From Toxonevra muliebris (lineage: Eukaryota; Arthropoda; Insecta; Diptera; Pallopteridae): a stretch of DNA of 64,000 nt. The notes beneath the pieces were generated by a model, which did not search any database, was not told where the DNA came from, and saw nothing but the letters and a program-made list of their open reading frames with translations. Position numbers and translations under genes: made by a program. Positions 1 to 13,093 of the stretch are shown here, one piece after another. The stretch covers positions 31,453,890 through 31,517,889 of the forward strand of contig OY829328.1 of NCBI GenBank assembly GCA_963691655.1, in the 5' to 3' direction. The number at the start of each line of letters is the position of its first letter. The first letter of the stretch is position 1.

Positions 1-2190
1 GTGTCGAAAGAAGCAGAAAAGTGCATCGGTTTTAGAGACCGCTGCCCAACATTGCGACAAAGCTAAAGGGGACAGTATAAAGTCCAGTCCTATTGAATTC
101 TTGAATATCATAGAAACGTGGTCTGTGCGACTCCATTCTACCGTTAATTTCATGGTAGATGTTCTGCACATATGTACGTTTTGATGCCACTAGTTTGCGT
201 GTTCGCCAGAACTACATGAGCCACAGCCGGAACTCACGTTTTCCACGTGGACACGGTATTCCAACGCATCACGCATTACAATGATACTTATTTTCTTTGA
301 CCTTTCCAAATTCGAAGCAAACGCATCAGTGGACCCAGAGATTTCCGAAGGGGTTTCAAGTTTTTCGTCCCTGTAAAATTTGTTCTAGATTCATGACTAA
401 CTGGGGATGTAGTTAATTTGAAAACCTACTCTAGTATCCACTAGGGAATATCAGTAACGTCCTTTAAGTAATCCATTAATTTTGACTACATAATTTATTT
501 GCGTTTGAACATTTTCTTAATTTATTTAAAACTTTCAATAACTACGTAAACATTATTCAAGTTGAATATTTTGATGTTATAATTTTTTTTTTATATTGCA
601 TATCTAAAGTAATTGGAATGATATTAATAATTTTGTCAATAATAAACAATAATCCACTTGAAAGTAATAGCAAAATATATAACCAACACATGCAAACGTA
701 CATACGAGTACATGTGCACGCCAAAATTCTCTAAACTGGGTCTAAATGATTTAATTTCATTGAGTGCGACGACGACAACGAAAGCGACACCAATGCCCAT
801 GACGCTTTTATAACCTCATTTTCATAAAGACAAACAAAATGAATAGGTCTGGTTAATAGCCTTATTATTATTATTATTATGTTGCTGGCTGGCATTGTTG
901 TTGTTGTTTATTTAGTGGCAACACAAAAATAGCATTGAAGGTCATAAAACTAAATCTTTCCAATTTACTTCCATAATATATTGTATAAAAAAAATAAAAG
1001 TGCTCATATACATATGCGTCTACACACATACATATACATACCTACCGTACGTTCACACAGAGCAAACACACACACATATGCAAAATTGGCAAAATATTTA
1101 CATTTGAAGTAGAGTTAATATTTTCGGAAATGTCAGAAATGATTGCGCGCGATAATGATAATAATGTAAAACGTTTGTGTTGTTGATTTTGATAAGCTAA
1201 TTTACATTTTAGTTAGAGTTTTATATAAAATATGTAATAAGTTTTGAAAGGTACAAGTATAAATATTTATTAAAAATATATAAATTAGGCTTTATTAAAA
1301 TAGATGTAATAAAATTAAAAATTGTATGCTCAAAACTACGTAGTTTCCTAATTCCATATCTCAGCACGCAGACATATTTTTACATACATGCGAAATGCCA
1401 AGGGTGCACAGGAATTTGTACTTTTCAATTGTCGCCACTAGAGTCACCAACTTTTATGCAACATTGTGTTGGAATTCTTTGAATTCTTCAAAAGCTCAAG
1501 TGGTTGCTATTTTGATGATATCTGTTATTATTGTTGTTGTTGTTGAAAAACACTTGTTTGCGTAAATAATGTGACCGACCACGTGCAAGATGTATTTTGT
1601 TGTTATGCTCGTATTTGTTGTTATTGTTTTGGGGAAGGTACCAAATTTTAGGCGCGCTACAAATATATTGCATATGAATGCATTAAAAACTACCAATGCG
1701 CAGGACTCTAAAACAACCCTTAGACTTGCAATAGAGGATAAAAATAAAGAAATAAAAAACATGAAAAAACCTTAAACGTCTTCTTCAATCCAAGAGTCTT
1801 GGAATGCATGAACGAGAACAACAACAACAATAAACTCAAAAGATGCAACCCACATGCCGATGGTAAGCATAGCAGAGCACGTGATATCCGATAAAATCAT
1901 TTTATAAAGTTTCTTATAATTATAATCAATATTAAAATCAAATAAAATATTTTTGCAATATCCTTTAAATTTTGTTTATACTCTTCTCCCCAACAACAAA
2001 AAGAAACACGTGCACACTCGTCGTACATTGAAAATGAAAATGTACTGCCCCCAACTACCACAACTTGTGTGTGTATGTATGAATCTATTTTGTGTATTGC
2101 TATCTCTTTCTTAAACTATGTATGCATGTGTGTTCACATGCTGCAAATCCGACGAATCCTTTGCCAGGACATATTGTGCAACAATATCCT
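1..2190. other. Non-coding upstream sequence
   Basis: No gene, RNA or bounded mobile element is recognised here. The stretch is AT-rich and carries short microsatellites, for example TTA triplets near 866-880, TTG triplets near 895-910, and TACATA/CACA runs near 1005-1080 and 2070-2130. The small open frames at 1488-1775 follow these triplet runs and show no protein-like pattern. It probably lies upstream of Camta, but its role is unknown. Confidence 0.5.
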
Positions 2191-2424
2191 GTTTGCGAAT
2201 TTAGTTACTAGACTCTAGCTACGCGTGTAGGACGTTCGCATTCGTTCGTTTCGGCATGCAACACAGCACAGTATGTTCGTAACGTAACGGTAGTAAACGA
2301 AGATTAGTCGGTAGCGCGCCAAACTCGTTTTCAATTGTGAATTTGAAAAGTTTTCAACGTATAAAACATTGTAAAAGAAATCAAATCGTTCAGCAAGAAA
2401 TTAAGAAAATAAATAAAAATAGCA
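2191..2424 (+). promoter_or_regulatory. Candidate Camta promoter / 5' leader region
   Basis: This is a local rise in G+C inside AT-rich sequence, with a cluster of CpGs (ACGCGTG, TTCGCATTCG, GGTAGCGCGCC). It is followed by an A-rich, ATG-poor stretch that resembles fly 5' untranslated leaders. A possible donor (CAACAAG/GTTTTT) lies near 2428. No clear TATA box was fixed. The link to Camta is only an inference from strand and position, about 5.6 kb upstream of the first coding exon. It could equally be an unrelated conserved block. Confidence 0.22.
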
Positions 2425-2825
2425 ACAAGGTTTTTAATATTGTTTTAATCATGTTTAAAATATATAAATGTTGTGATAAATAGTATGTGTTTGTTGTTAT
2501 TATTATTGTTTTTGTTTTTATTGTATTTTATGTAATTTGTTTAAGAAAACTCGGTGTACTTTTTATATTTATGTGTGTGTCTTAATGTTTTCTTCTTTTT
2601 TTTTTTTTACATAAAAGTTTTTCATGAAAATATCTTAAGAGATTGTGAAAATAAATTTATTTGCAGAATTATTTTATTTTAATTAAAATATTAGTTACTT
2701 TTTTAACCCACCTATAATATAAAACTATAACGTTTTCTAGTTTAAGTGTTAAAAGCATATCATTTAAAATTAAAAATCATAATTTTAAAATCAAAAAGCT
2801 TAAATTGATTTCAAAATACAAAGTC

Positions 2826-2876
2826 CTGATTTTAAAATAATATTTTCTGATTTTAAAATGACCTTTTCTGATTTGA
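2826..2876. repeat. 21-bp tandem repeat, about 2.4 copies
   Basis: Units begin with CTGATTTTAAAAT at 2826 and 2847, and a partial unit CTGATTT begins at 2868. The spacing is 21 bp. The flanks contain more TTTTAAAAT palindromic blocks, so the repeat may belong to a decayed AT-rich MITE, but no element borders were found. Confidence 0.5.
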
Positions 2877-5800
2877 CACTAAAAAAAGTGTTGGTTTTAT
2901 ATCAAAGCGAGACAAAAATCAGCGTCTGATTAGTAATAGACTTTTACTAGAGCCCTATTTTAAATATTTTTTTCGGGTGCGTCAGATTTTTGAGAAATTC
3001 TGCAAAATGTCTTTAAGTATTTCACATGTTTAAAAAAAAGTCCATGGAAAATATACTTAAACTTTAAGCGGAGATTACTGTAATTTTTAAAGCCCGTATA
3101 TAATTTGATATAATAAATTAACTACCAGAATAACTGCAAAATTTTCTAGTGGAATAAATTTATTAACAATTTCTTGAACATCTTCGAACCCTGAGGAGAC
3201 CATAAAAATAAAAACAGGGTACATCTCTTATCCAGAAGGTTCTTTTTAGTAAAACAAAATCTCAAATCAAGAAATTTCTGCAAAGTTTTTATTAAAAATA
3301 CGCTTCAAAACTTAATGTCGCCCTGAGATAAGTAATTATTTTATTAAGACAAGAGATGGGTAGTTGTTACTTATATGTAAAAACTTCTTTGAAAATTCAA
3401 TATCTTTTTTGTCAATTAGTCTCGTCACTACGTGAGTGTGTGACAATTTAAAGTTTTACAAAATTCGGTATTAATTTGGTCGGGATTCAAACCCACGTCT
3501 TTAGATACACTTTGCTGTCCAGAAAAATATACTTTTTATATAAGGAAAAATATTTAGATAAAATAAATAATTTTGGTTGCAAATAAATTTATTTATAAAT
3601 GGGTTTTTTTTTTTACTTATTGTAATTAAAATTTTAAATGTTGTAATTGTGTTTTTATAAATATATATGTGAGTTTAAGTGTTGTAATTTTTTAAATATG
3701 CTCTGAATATCATAGCTGTTATATATCAATATTCTTCAATTCATTTTCTATTTTCATATACATACATATATTGCCAACTCATTTATCATTACATATTTTG
3801 AGTTTAAAACTTAATACTTTACCTTATATTAAGTATATTAATGTAATTTATGAAAATTCTAAAAACGACCCGAAGGGTCAGAAGTTTGAAGACTTTTGTC
3901 GCGCAACTCTTATTAAGGGTATTAAAATTTGTCTGGATTTTTATGTAACAAATTGCATAATGATTTCAACTCTTTGGGTGTCTTATGCTTCTGCTATGAG
4001 ATTATAATCTTTTGGTAAATCATCTGCCAAACACGCATTGGATATTCTCCTTCTTTTTTTTTAATTTATAATATTTGTATTGACTTTTTAAAAATCATCG
4101 AAACTAACTTTAAATAAATGAAAGGCATATTTTGAAATCATGATAAGCTACAAAATCGAAATAAAATATAATAATAAAATTTTTGGAAAAAAAAAAATAA
4201 TTGCTAAGTTAATTACATAATCGAACAGTTTTTTTTAGCACCAGAACAACTTCCAAACAAATTAAAAGAAGTTGAAAATCATCATAATTTCGAGATATAG
4301 ACTTGATAAAGTGGTAATTTAACATGAGCAGATGAAGGAAATCAGATACAACGGGTTTTAGGATCGAACAGTATCGGGCAATGAAACGTTCACTCTTCAT
4401 TATTTACCTCCTTTTCTTCTTCCGTGTTCCTTTTCAGACACCAACAAATATTAGCAAGCTTAGAGTTTAATGTTTGCCCTTGATAACAAATTGCTATGGG
4501 TGAAACTTCCTGGTGGAACCTTTTATTATGTGTATCCAATTCGCTTGGGAACTGACGTTTAAATTAGTTCATGTGTTGGCCTAAAAAATTGAAAAGTAAT
4601 ACAAATTATTCAGTGATGAGCCACAGCAAAAGCCTTAGGTGAAAATGAATATCAAAAATTTATTTTTCGATTCCAATAATTCGCTGATACATTCTTTGTA
4701 CCTCATTTTATTGCAAACAAAAGGAAAAATGAGAAAAATTGTTCCATTGTCATAAGGAGATCAAAAATCCTTCCAATAGCTATGTACTCAAAAATATGAC
4801 AATTTACAGCCAAATCTGATGCCATTCCGTGTCCAGGGGCATGCCCTCTTCCATTCGTTTTTTTTTTTAGAGTTCTTCTGGTGCTAGATCTAACTCCTCA
4901 AAATGGTTTACGATGTTATTATTCGATTATAACATGACTTTATACTTACACGTAAACTTCATCTAAACTTGTCTTCCTGATGAAGTTGAATATTTTAACC
5001 GGGCCTATAGATGTGAGTTTAGAAGTTATTATTGAAATGATTGTACGTGGCAGTACGTTTCAAATAAAATGGGGGCGAACATTTGTAGACTAGTGAGAAT
5101 AATAAAAATTATTACCGTTAAGATGATGGAACGCTTGAAAAGAAGGTGGTTGGTGTGTTCTGTTAGACTAATCAAGAACGAGTCGGGGTTTCATGGAATT
5201 TGTTTTTTGGAACTGAAGACGAGGAACAACCTTTTAAGGCGATTAGAATCAAATTTGATTTCTTCCCAATTTTTAGCATAATATTATCTTTTTGGTTCTA
5301 GAGAGATGAAAATTTTAATATTAATAGCGGTCAACCGTCTACCGCTTTACTACCGTCCATCACAATCATGTTTTAAGCTTAAGTCATCTTAGTGTCAAAA
5401 AAAAAAAAAAAAACAGTAAACATTATATTTTGTGGATCAGTGTTGCATAATATATTACGATATGTTTTGACCCTTGTGGAAATTAATCTGAGTGGCATAG
5501 GGGTCTTTTATGTATTTACCTAGGTTTGATCTGGGCCCAATAATTACACCAGATTTGGCTCAACACTGAAATACCACGCTTTGCAATGTAGGGTCAATGT
5601 TGATCATCTAACTGGGGCCAAGGTGGACATTATATCGACCCTAACGATTTATCAATATCGCGCCTGTTTTAATTTTATTCTGTATTGTATTATATAAACG
5701 TGTAATATATATAAAATATGTTAATTTATATCGATGCTCAATTCATTATAATCAACGTTGTGATTATGAAAATCATAGTGCAATTATAGGGGGGGAAAAA

Positions 5801-6856
5801 AAACATTGCAAGATAACCCAAAAGGGGCTATCTACAAAAAAAAAATTACGACATTATATCTAGAGAGTCTTATGAACTTCTATATTCAGAAATAGGCTCC
5901 AGTTTGGCAATAAAATATTTGACCTATACAGGCCAATTCTAGGCAAGCCCCAAACGCTCGTATCTATACTGTTTTTTTAGACTCAAAAACTGCATATCGC
6001 CTTTTTTACAAAAATACTAAGAAAAAAATATAAAATGTTTGAACGCTACGAAATTCAAATTTATCAATCGCAATGCAAAACGTCAGAGAGAACAATGGCA
6101 ACTCGTGAGTATACTTTGATAGAAGTGGAAACATTGAAAGCGATTCTGATCGTCAAATGTAACTTGAAATATCCATGCGTCGATTTTTATAAATATCTCA
6201 TTGCACATCCGGAATCGCTTTGTCAAATTTTTTCTAAGCGCAAACTTAATACAACTACAGAAGGATATAATAAAATAGAGAACGAAGACAATTCAGATAG
6301 TCAATTTTCATTGAAAAAATGAATACCGCGAAATATACAGTTTTTAAATTTTTTTGGTAGAAATATACAGTTTTTGGTCCGAAAAAAGATATGAGCGTTA
6401 CCTATATTGAGTCCACATAGGTTTATGCCTGTATTCAGCCCGTATACGTCGATGTCGGTCAAGCCATTATATTGGATGCCCGTCTTCAGCCTTCATAACA
6501 GGGTGATTTTCCACACTGGAAAGGGTTCTTGACTCTATTTATCTTTGCAATTACAATTTCCTTTAATAAAAAAAAAAACAGTTAAGGTCATTGCTCTTAG
6601 GCTCGGTATTATCTGTTTGTTCATTATACTTTTTTCTAATGTGGATACAATGTCTCACATTTTGGGACCATATTATAGATCTTAGGCAAGGTAAAGTTCT
6701 TATCGTTCTCTTCGTCTATAATCGGTTCATCTCTTGTACTAAAGTAGAGCTCAGACTGTTAGTGTGCTATATAGTTATCTGGATATTACATATATGCTTA
6801 AATATTACCTAATTGGGTTAGGACTGTCCAATGAGACAAAGTTTCGTTAATGCATG

Positions 6857-6960
6857 GAAGGTGGCGAGACGAAAATTCACATTCTATATGAGTGTTCAGC
6901 TCGGTGCAGAAGGATAGATTTCAATAAGTTGTTTTTATCGGTTGATACAATCAAATCCTT
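6857..6960 (+). pseudogene. Possible 3' tail of a LINE open reading frame
   Basis: The + strand reads EGGETKIHILYECSARCRR, which resembles the zinc-knuckle-like segment (GxxET..H.L.EC.A..R) near the end of R1/I-type LINE ORF2 proteins. A stop lies just upstream, and the following residues are not clearly conserved. No poly-A tail or target duplication was found. The match is short, so this is a weak call. Confidence 0.22.
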
Positions 6961-8054
6961 TTTTTTTTGTTCTAGCCTTCATTAAAATAGTAGAGTGATT
7001 GTATTTTGTCCTAATTGTGGGTTGGTACAGAAAATATTTTAGGTCACAGTTCTTGACTAATAACAATTTTAATTAGTTGAGATTGCTGTAACAATCCCGC
7101 ACTATATTAGAGGTGATTTGAAAGAAGCATAGTGCTGAAATAGTAGCTTAACTATCCAACAAAAGGAAAATGATGCATATTTTTAATTGATTTCCACAAA
7201 GTTTTGCCATATTGAATAAATCATTTGCTCTAGAACCTGCATACTTTCGAGCCATTTGTGCTTTTTATATCAATATTGATTACTGAAAATGAAAATGAGT
7301 TTATTATCGTTTCCTGCCCTCAGTACTTTTTTGGTATTACCCTGTTCGGCAATTCTATCTGATATGTTACGAAGTCCAATGCATTTACCAATTTTAAATT
7401 CAGTTTATATAAAAAAAATATTCTCAGATATGTAAAATAAAATTAAAATGAAATTAAGTTGAAATTTAGAATTAGTTGGATAAATATTTCGCAATATTAG
7501 CTTCTTTCTGGTTTTAGTTAATAAGTTGCCAGCAAAAATGTCTATTAGAAAATAAACAATGTTAATTATTATCTTGACATTTTATGATTTAAAAAGTATG
7601 TTAATATCATTTCATTCATCTATGTACCATAATGTGTAAGGAGACAAAGAAACGTGGTTAACCAATTAAAATGTTGAAAGATAAGAATATTTTATAAGAT
7701 AAAAATATATTTATTTATTATTCAGTGATGTATGTATGGAATGTTATTCCTTTTTATATTTAAATATTTTTAGTTTTATCAACAGTTTTAGATCTTGCGA
7801 TATTAAATTAGTTAAAAAACGCGATAGTGGCGAAAAGTCACAAAATTTTGAACAACGCTACTAATTTTTTGCAAAACATTTAATGAATTATAAATGTGAT
7901 TAAAGAAAAGTGAATAAGTAATACATTGGAAACTTAAACTAAATAAAAATGTAAACTATATAAAAGTTCAACTTTTTTTAGAGTGTATTTTAGAATAATT
8001 TAGAAAAAGAAAAACACAATAATAATTAAAGAAAGAAAGAAGAGCAAACAAAAG

Positions 8055-8760
8055 ATGGCAGGTTATCGTTCAATGCCATTAGCGCCTGTGTCAGCTACTG
8101 CTATGGCAACGGCAGTGGCAGCAACTGGGCAGCCAACAACTGGTGGTGGACCCCCCACCGTACCGACTATGTATCATCATCAATCGATGACGGCAATGTC
8201 TAATAACGGTATTATCTATCAATCGGCGGTACACGCCTCCATACACAGTTTGAATACAGTACAAAATCAGCGTTCAACAACGCATCATCATATTTTAGCA
8301 ACAGCGACAGCAGCAGCAGTTGCCGCCGCTACAACAGCAACACGTCAATACACCGCTCCATTACAAACAGGAGTACCACCACCACCACCACCACCATTAC
8401 CACCTCTTGGACAACATCATCCTTTGTCGTCAACACATTCAAATGGCCATCATACAATGTCGCTATCGCATCAACAACATTCACAGCAACACCATCAGCA
8501 TCAGCAACAGCTTCATCATCAACACCAACAGCATCAACATCAGCAGCAGCAACAACAGCACCATCACCACCAACAACAGCAGGCCGCAGCAGCAGCAGCA
8601 GCGGCGTTACATCATCATCATCACCACCATCATCATCATCATCAACAGTTGGCGTTACATCAGAATCATTTATTTTTTAGCGGTGCGACAAGCGTTGGTG
8701 GGCATCATCATCGACAGATTTTCAGTCAAATGCAAAGTGCAATTATGCCTCTAAACGTTA
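8055..8760 (+). CDS. Camta: Camta coding exon 1: low-complexity N-terminus
   Basis: First visible coding exon of the calmodulin-binding transcription activator. The ATG sits in a fair fly context (CAAAAGATGG) after an ATG-free leader that may begin at an acceptor at 7980/7981. The exon gives 235 codons plus one base and ends at a strong donor (GTT A/GTAAGTAT). Its one-base overhang joins in frame to the CG-1 exon at 37464. The product is rich in homopolymers: poly-Pro near residues 108-117, mixed His/Gln through about 140-176, poly-Ala near 177-184 and poly-His near 186-196. Such tracts are common in fly transcription factors and are probably disordered. The frame stays open for 17 codons past the donor, so a retained-intron short product is possible. 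Assignment to Camta rests on strand, phase and donor quality; the residues themselves are not conserved enough to prove it. Confidence 0.7.
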
Positions 8761-9594
8761 GTAAGTATATGAAGAATCTGTTTGATGATCTAATTTATGA
8801 AAAAAAAAGCTAAAATCCAACTCCATTTCTTTGGTGGATATCAAACAAAACCACAAGGTAGAAAAGTCAATTTATGGAATTATTGGTGTGTTATTATGAA
8901 ACGATTGCATTTGATGTTATAAATGTTGTTAATATTTTTAGAATGGCATGCTGAAATTAATTAATATTTTCATTTTTTTTTATTTTTTTTTTTTTTGAAA
9001 AATATAATAATGAAATGAAATTGAAAAAGAAGGAATAGGCCAGCTGGTAGAGTAAAAAAATGCACCAAAGCTTAATAAAAAATGTTATCTGAGATTTTTC
9101 TTCAGTAACTGATAGATAGAAAAACCACAAAAATTAGTTCTGGGGGTGGAGAGCGACCCCCACAAAAAAACCCAACTTTTGTGAAAAAAGCCTCTTTTTT
9201 TTTACTAATAACTGGTCAACCGTTGGAGATATCAAAAAATAACTTAGTACAAACAAAAAAAGCTTGAGTGACTTCCTAACAAAAAGGTATCGTGTAATTT
9301 TTGCGTATATATCACAGTTTTCGAGGTATTCATTATTTAAAAAATTGCAAATTTTGTATTTTGCATGCGCACGAATTTTTGTTTATTTGAAATTGAGCAG
9401 CCTATGTGAAAAATTGAATTACTCAAAAATCAAACGAAGAAAAATTAAAATGGGTTTTGAAGGAGATATAAAATACAACATTTTTTGCTATTTTTCTGCC
9501 ACTACCGATAATTTATAGTATATAAACATAGCCAATATGGAAAAATTTAATTTTCCAGACACTTTTGAACTGACGCATTAACAAGAAATTATTT
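8761..9594. other. Start of intron 1, no gene
   Basis: AT-rich intron sequence. A GGGGGT...ACCCCC hairpin lies near 9143-9167. Phrases such as AACCGTTGGAGATATC near 9220 recall internal parts of TTAA-type MITEs seen elsewhere in the window, but no terminal repeats were found. Confidence 0.4.
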
Positions 9595-9859
9595 GAACGA
9601 TCACAATAATTTAGTAGGTAGCGCTTTAGACTTTCACTCGGGATGTTCGGGTTCAATTCCGTCTTGGTCCGGTGCTTAACTCTCATAAATCTTCTTATAT
9701 TCACTACCAATATGAAATGTATGAGAATTATAATAAGTATAAGGTAGGCAATGGCCGTTCAGAACCAGCGTTAAACTGTAGGGCCAACAATCTGGCATCC
9801 CAATGGGCCGTTCAGGCCTAAGTGTGTCTCTAGACAGCCACTCCAATCTAACCTAACCT
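9595..9859 (+). mobile_element. tRNA-derived SINE, copy A (diverged)
   Basis: A short interspersed element flanked by an 11-bp direct repeat AGAAATTATTT at 9584-9594 and 9860-9870. The 5' part is tRNA-like: a decayed A-box region (TTTAGTAGGTAGCGC), a CTTTCAC anticodon-loop-like stretch, and a B box GGTTCAATTCC. The body matches SINE copies B and C (TATGAGAATTATAA, GCGTTAAACTGTAGG). The 3' end holds a GGGCCGTTCAGGCC hairpin and finishes with CCTAA repeats. It is older than B and C, having a body deletion and many substitutions. Confidence 0.85.
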
Positions 9860-9870
9860 AGAAATTATTT

Positions 9871-11658
9871 CTATATGAATAAAACGCAGGGAAAATTGAT
9901 TGAGTCGGATGTTGTTCGAGATATAAGTCGATTGTTTCTAAAAAGCGATTTTTGAAAACCTCTGACTTGGTATCCTAAATGTTTTTAATTCCATAAATAC
10001 AAAAATTTTCTTAAGAATATTCTCGAATCTTACTTGGCATATTTAAAGATCACTTAAATCAGAATCTCTAAGTTACATATACATATTTCTTTAATATTCA
10101 AGATTAAAAATTTAAATTCACGCGGTTGTTATGCTATAATAACAACAACAACAACAAAGAACCAAAAAGGTTCTTAAAACGTATAAAGTGTCATTTGAAA
10201 ATGTTTCACATTACTGCCGTAATTCACACATCGTTACAAAACGGATAAGCTGCGTTTTTCGTACATCTACGCAGGGTCTATGGAATCCTCGAACTCTTCC
10301 TCTGCCACCTCCACACTTTCCTTTTTGTGTTTTTTTTTTGCTTTGTTCTTATGAAAATTTAACAAAGATCACGCCTAAACAATAACATTAACACACACGG
10401 CGATGACAACGATGACGACGATTCACAGAAGGACAATAGCGACAGCAAAGACCATATTTGATTTTATTTTCTACCGTTTTTGTTGTTGTTGTGGTTATTG
10501 TTGTATTTGTGTATGTATTGTGGGTTCTTTGTTTCTTCCTGCACTGAGGATTCTTTTCTTTTATTCTGTTGTGCTTATTCCTTTTGTACATATTATAATA
10601 ACATTTTTAAATATGTCAACATTTTTGCATTGTTGCACTGTTTAGCTTACGAAATTCATAGTTTTTAATTATATGTAGGTACGAATGAATGAATGCACTC
10701 TTATAACTATAGCATAATTTCAATATTTTTTCAATGTTTTCCCACTTAATTTAGATTTCAAAATGTCCTTTAGGTGTTTTTTTTGTTATGTCTACACTTA
10801 AACGCGTTTATCAGCCTCATTACATTTTCTCTTCTTTTTATAGTTCCCTTGGCTGTTTTCCTGTTGGGCAACAAAACAATAATAACGAAAAGGGGGAGGG
10901 GGAGTCAAGAATCAAAAGAGGGAGCCTGCCTCTCAGCTTAGTCGTATATGAAATGCGTTTGTGTAAAAGCAACAAGGGGTTCGGTTCGTTCGTTCATTCG
11001 TTTATATGAAGACAATTTTATTATGCTTAACAATTGTTTTCTATAAACAAACATACAAACGTCGAGTATGACTGTAGGGGGCTCAGTTTATATTTGTGTA
11101 GTTACTACCATTTTATTATTCTAATGTAATAATATTTTGTCTCTTCAACACAAGTACTACATGTGGTACATACAATGCAAATGTATATGTACATATATAT
11201 GGATATAAATTTATATGTGTGTATGTATGCGTGTTTTTCATTGTTTGTTATTTAACAATAATATTTTATTGTTTTTTGTTTTTTTTTTTTTTTGATGTTG
11301 TTTTTTGAATATTGTTACATTTTCACCTGTTTTTCTGTTACTTGTCTATAGTGTATATTTGTTTGTGTTTGATATACTTGTATGTTTGTGTGTTTAGCTA
11401 TTGTATATGTTAATATAAGAATATATACTTAGACGCTTTTTTTGTGTGATTTTTCTTTAATATTTTATTTTTGTTGTACCAATTTAATATGTGTATGTAG
11501 AATAGTTGGTCTATTTAAAAAGAAATAGTAGTATATAAAATTTTAAATTTGCAAAATCAAAATATCCTCATATATTGAAGATTGAAATCCAATTTTAATT
11601 ATAACTGAATTTTAAGCCTGCAATTAAGAAATATTTAGGTAACGCAAAAAAAAAGTTT
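9871..11658. other. Intron 1 sequence without recognised gene
   Basis: AT-rich, with AAC/TTG triplet runs near 10139 and 10480, a TTCGTTCGTTCATTCG run near 10985, and T runs near 11278. The small open frames at 10388-10668 read through TTG/ACA triplets and are not protein-like. Confidence 0.4.
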
Positions 11659-11810
11659 CTTAGTGGCTGTTCACATGGGCGCGAGCATGAACGCCTGTCT
11701 GAAAGAGAGAGAGGTAGTAAGAAAGAGGTAAAAACTCGCCTATGTTTTTCTATCTACCTATTTTTTTACCTCTCTCTTTCATGTTTGCGCCCGTGTGAAC
11801 AGCCACTAAG
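11659..11810. mobile_element. MITE with about 33-bp terminal inverted repeats
   Basis: The left end TTAGTGGCTGTTCACATGG and the right end, read inverted, TTAGTGGCTGTTCACACGG match closely and continue as GCGCRARCATGAA. The total is about 152 bp. The interior is purine-rich on one side (GAAAGAGAGAGAGG) and complementary on the other, so nearly the whole element could fold into a hairpin. The target duplication is unclear: TA on both sides is possible, with TTA left and TAA right. No coding capacity. Confidence 0.75.
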
Positions 11811-12481
11811 ACTTGAACAGAAAATGAAATTTTAGTTGGTTTACATAGCTTTAATAACTGGGCATCGTAACTTTAGGCTAATGTCAATTCAATTCATATA
11901 ATTTTGGGAGACTACATTATTGCTTAAAGCGACATGGCCAATCTTTCTCACAAATAAATTCAGAAAGAGGATTCACGATATAATCAAGTAAATAGATCAC
12001 GTTCAGCGGACTAAAATAATCCAGAGAGTACTGTCCTACTTAGCCAACTGTACTGTACTATTGCTTCAGTGAGTTTTTGAGTCTAATCTTGATCTTGCTA
12101 TGGTTAATACAGAATTTTAATCTTTTGGGATTGTATCATTCCCATTCCATTCGACTTTTTGCTTGCATCAGTTTTTAGCTTTGTTTCTTTTATGTCCTGA
12201 ATCCTTTTTGAGATATTTTGGTTTACCTTTCTTCTCTAACATCCGTTTTCCCATTCCTAATAGCATAAAAGCTCTACTGTTCGTGAGTTTTTTCAAATAC
12301 CAGTATGGATACTTGTACTGGATCGATTAAGATTTGGTGGGAAAATATAATTGTTCTTATTAATGGTAACCCATAGCAAAGTAATAATTTTTTATATTTT
12401 TAATAGTTATAACTTCAAAGATCGGCACTTCAAAATATTATTCTCTGAAATGCTCTATTTTTTTTTTTATTTTTAGTTGAT

Positions 12482-12674
12482 AAAGAAAACTAAAACCCAG
12501 ACCATGGTACAATATTCTCACCTATGCTTTTAGATCAGTTTAATGATTTGATTTTTTCAAGTATCCGCTCTCAGTATTTAATTTTTAAATATTTTTAAAT
12601 ACTTCAAAGCATTTATGCTGATTTGAAAGCGTAGGAGAGAGTATTGTACCTTGGACAAGGTTTTTGTGTTCTTT
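12482..12674. mobile_element. MITE-like foldback with about 50-bp inverted repeats
   Basis: The left arm (AAAGAAAACTAAAACC, then CATGGTACAATATTCTC) and the right arm read inverted (AAAGAACACAAAAACC, then CAAGGTACAATACTCTC) pair over about 50 bases, ending in GCTTTYARATCAG. The total is about 193 bp with an AT-rich centre. The exact ends and target duplication were not fixed. No coding capacity. Confidence 0.6.
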
Positions 12675-13093
12675 GTCGAACGGAAATACTATAAATTTTT
12701 TGGGAAAGTTTTACTTTTAAGTACCCAATTTTGAAGTTTTAACTATCAAATTGTGTAGATAATTATTATTTTGCTATTGCTTACCATTAATTAAGATTAA
12801 TTAATTAATTGTATTTTTCTAGTAAACTTTACATGCTATTGCAGCTTGGTCCGTTTATCCGTTAATAATTGTACGTTGTAAAGTAGCAATTAATTCGATG
12901 TGGGCAATTCCGATTCTGTACCTAGATTTTCTTTATAATGTCTGTATACTTTATTTTAACCCTACATATTTTCTGTCTAAGAGAAAGTAATTTGTCATGA
13001 AATGTGGAACAGAATTTACTCAGACTGCAATACCCCACCACAACGTGCCTTCTCTTTGAGATGTTATGAGTAGTCAATACCACATATGTGCAT

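Larger units (their letters stand above)
2425..7981. other. Non-coding stretch, probable 5' intron or upstream region of Camta
   Basis: Mostly AT-rich with poly-A/T runs. An open frame of 95 codons at 6035-6322 has a mixed composition but matches nothing I recognise and has no splice or element context. A short LINE-like tail near 6857-6960 and a 21-bp tandem repeat at 2826 are listed separately. A pyrimidine tract followed by AG at 7980-7981 makes a plausible acceptor just before the first coding exon, which would make part of this stretch an intron in the 5' UTR. Confidence 0.4.

Noticed and set aside
6035..6322. 95-codon open frame
   Set aside because: Protein-like mix but no recognised family, no splice sites or element context. 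Could be chance in sequence of this length.
8320..8754. 144-codon frame rich in Ile, His and Asn
   Set aside because: Out-of-frame reading of the CAT/CAG triplets of Camta exon 1.
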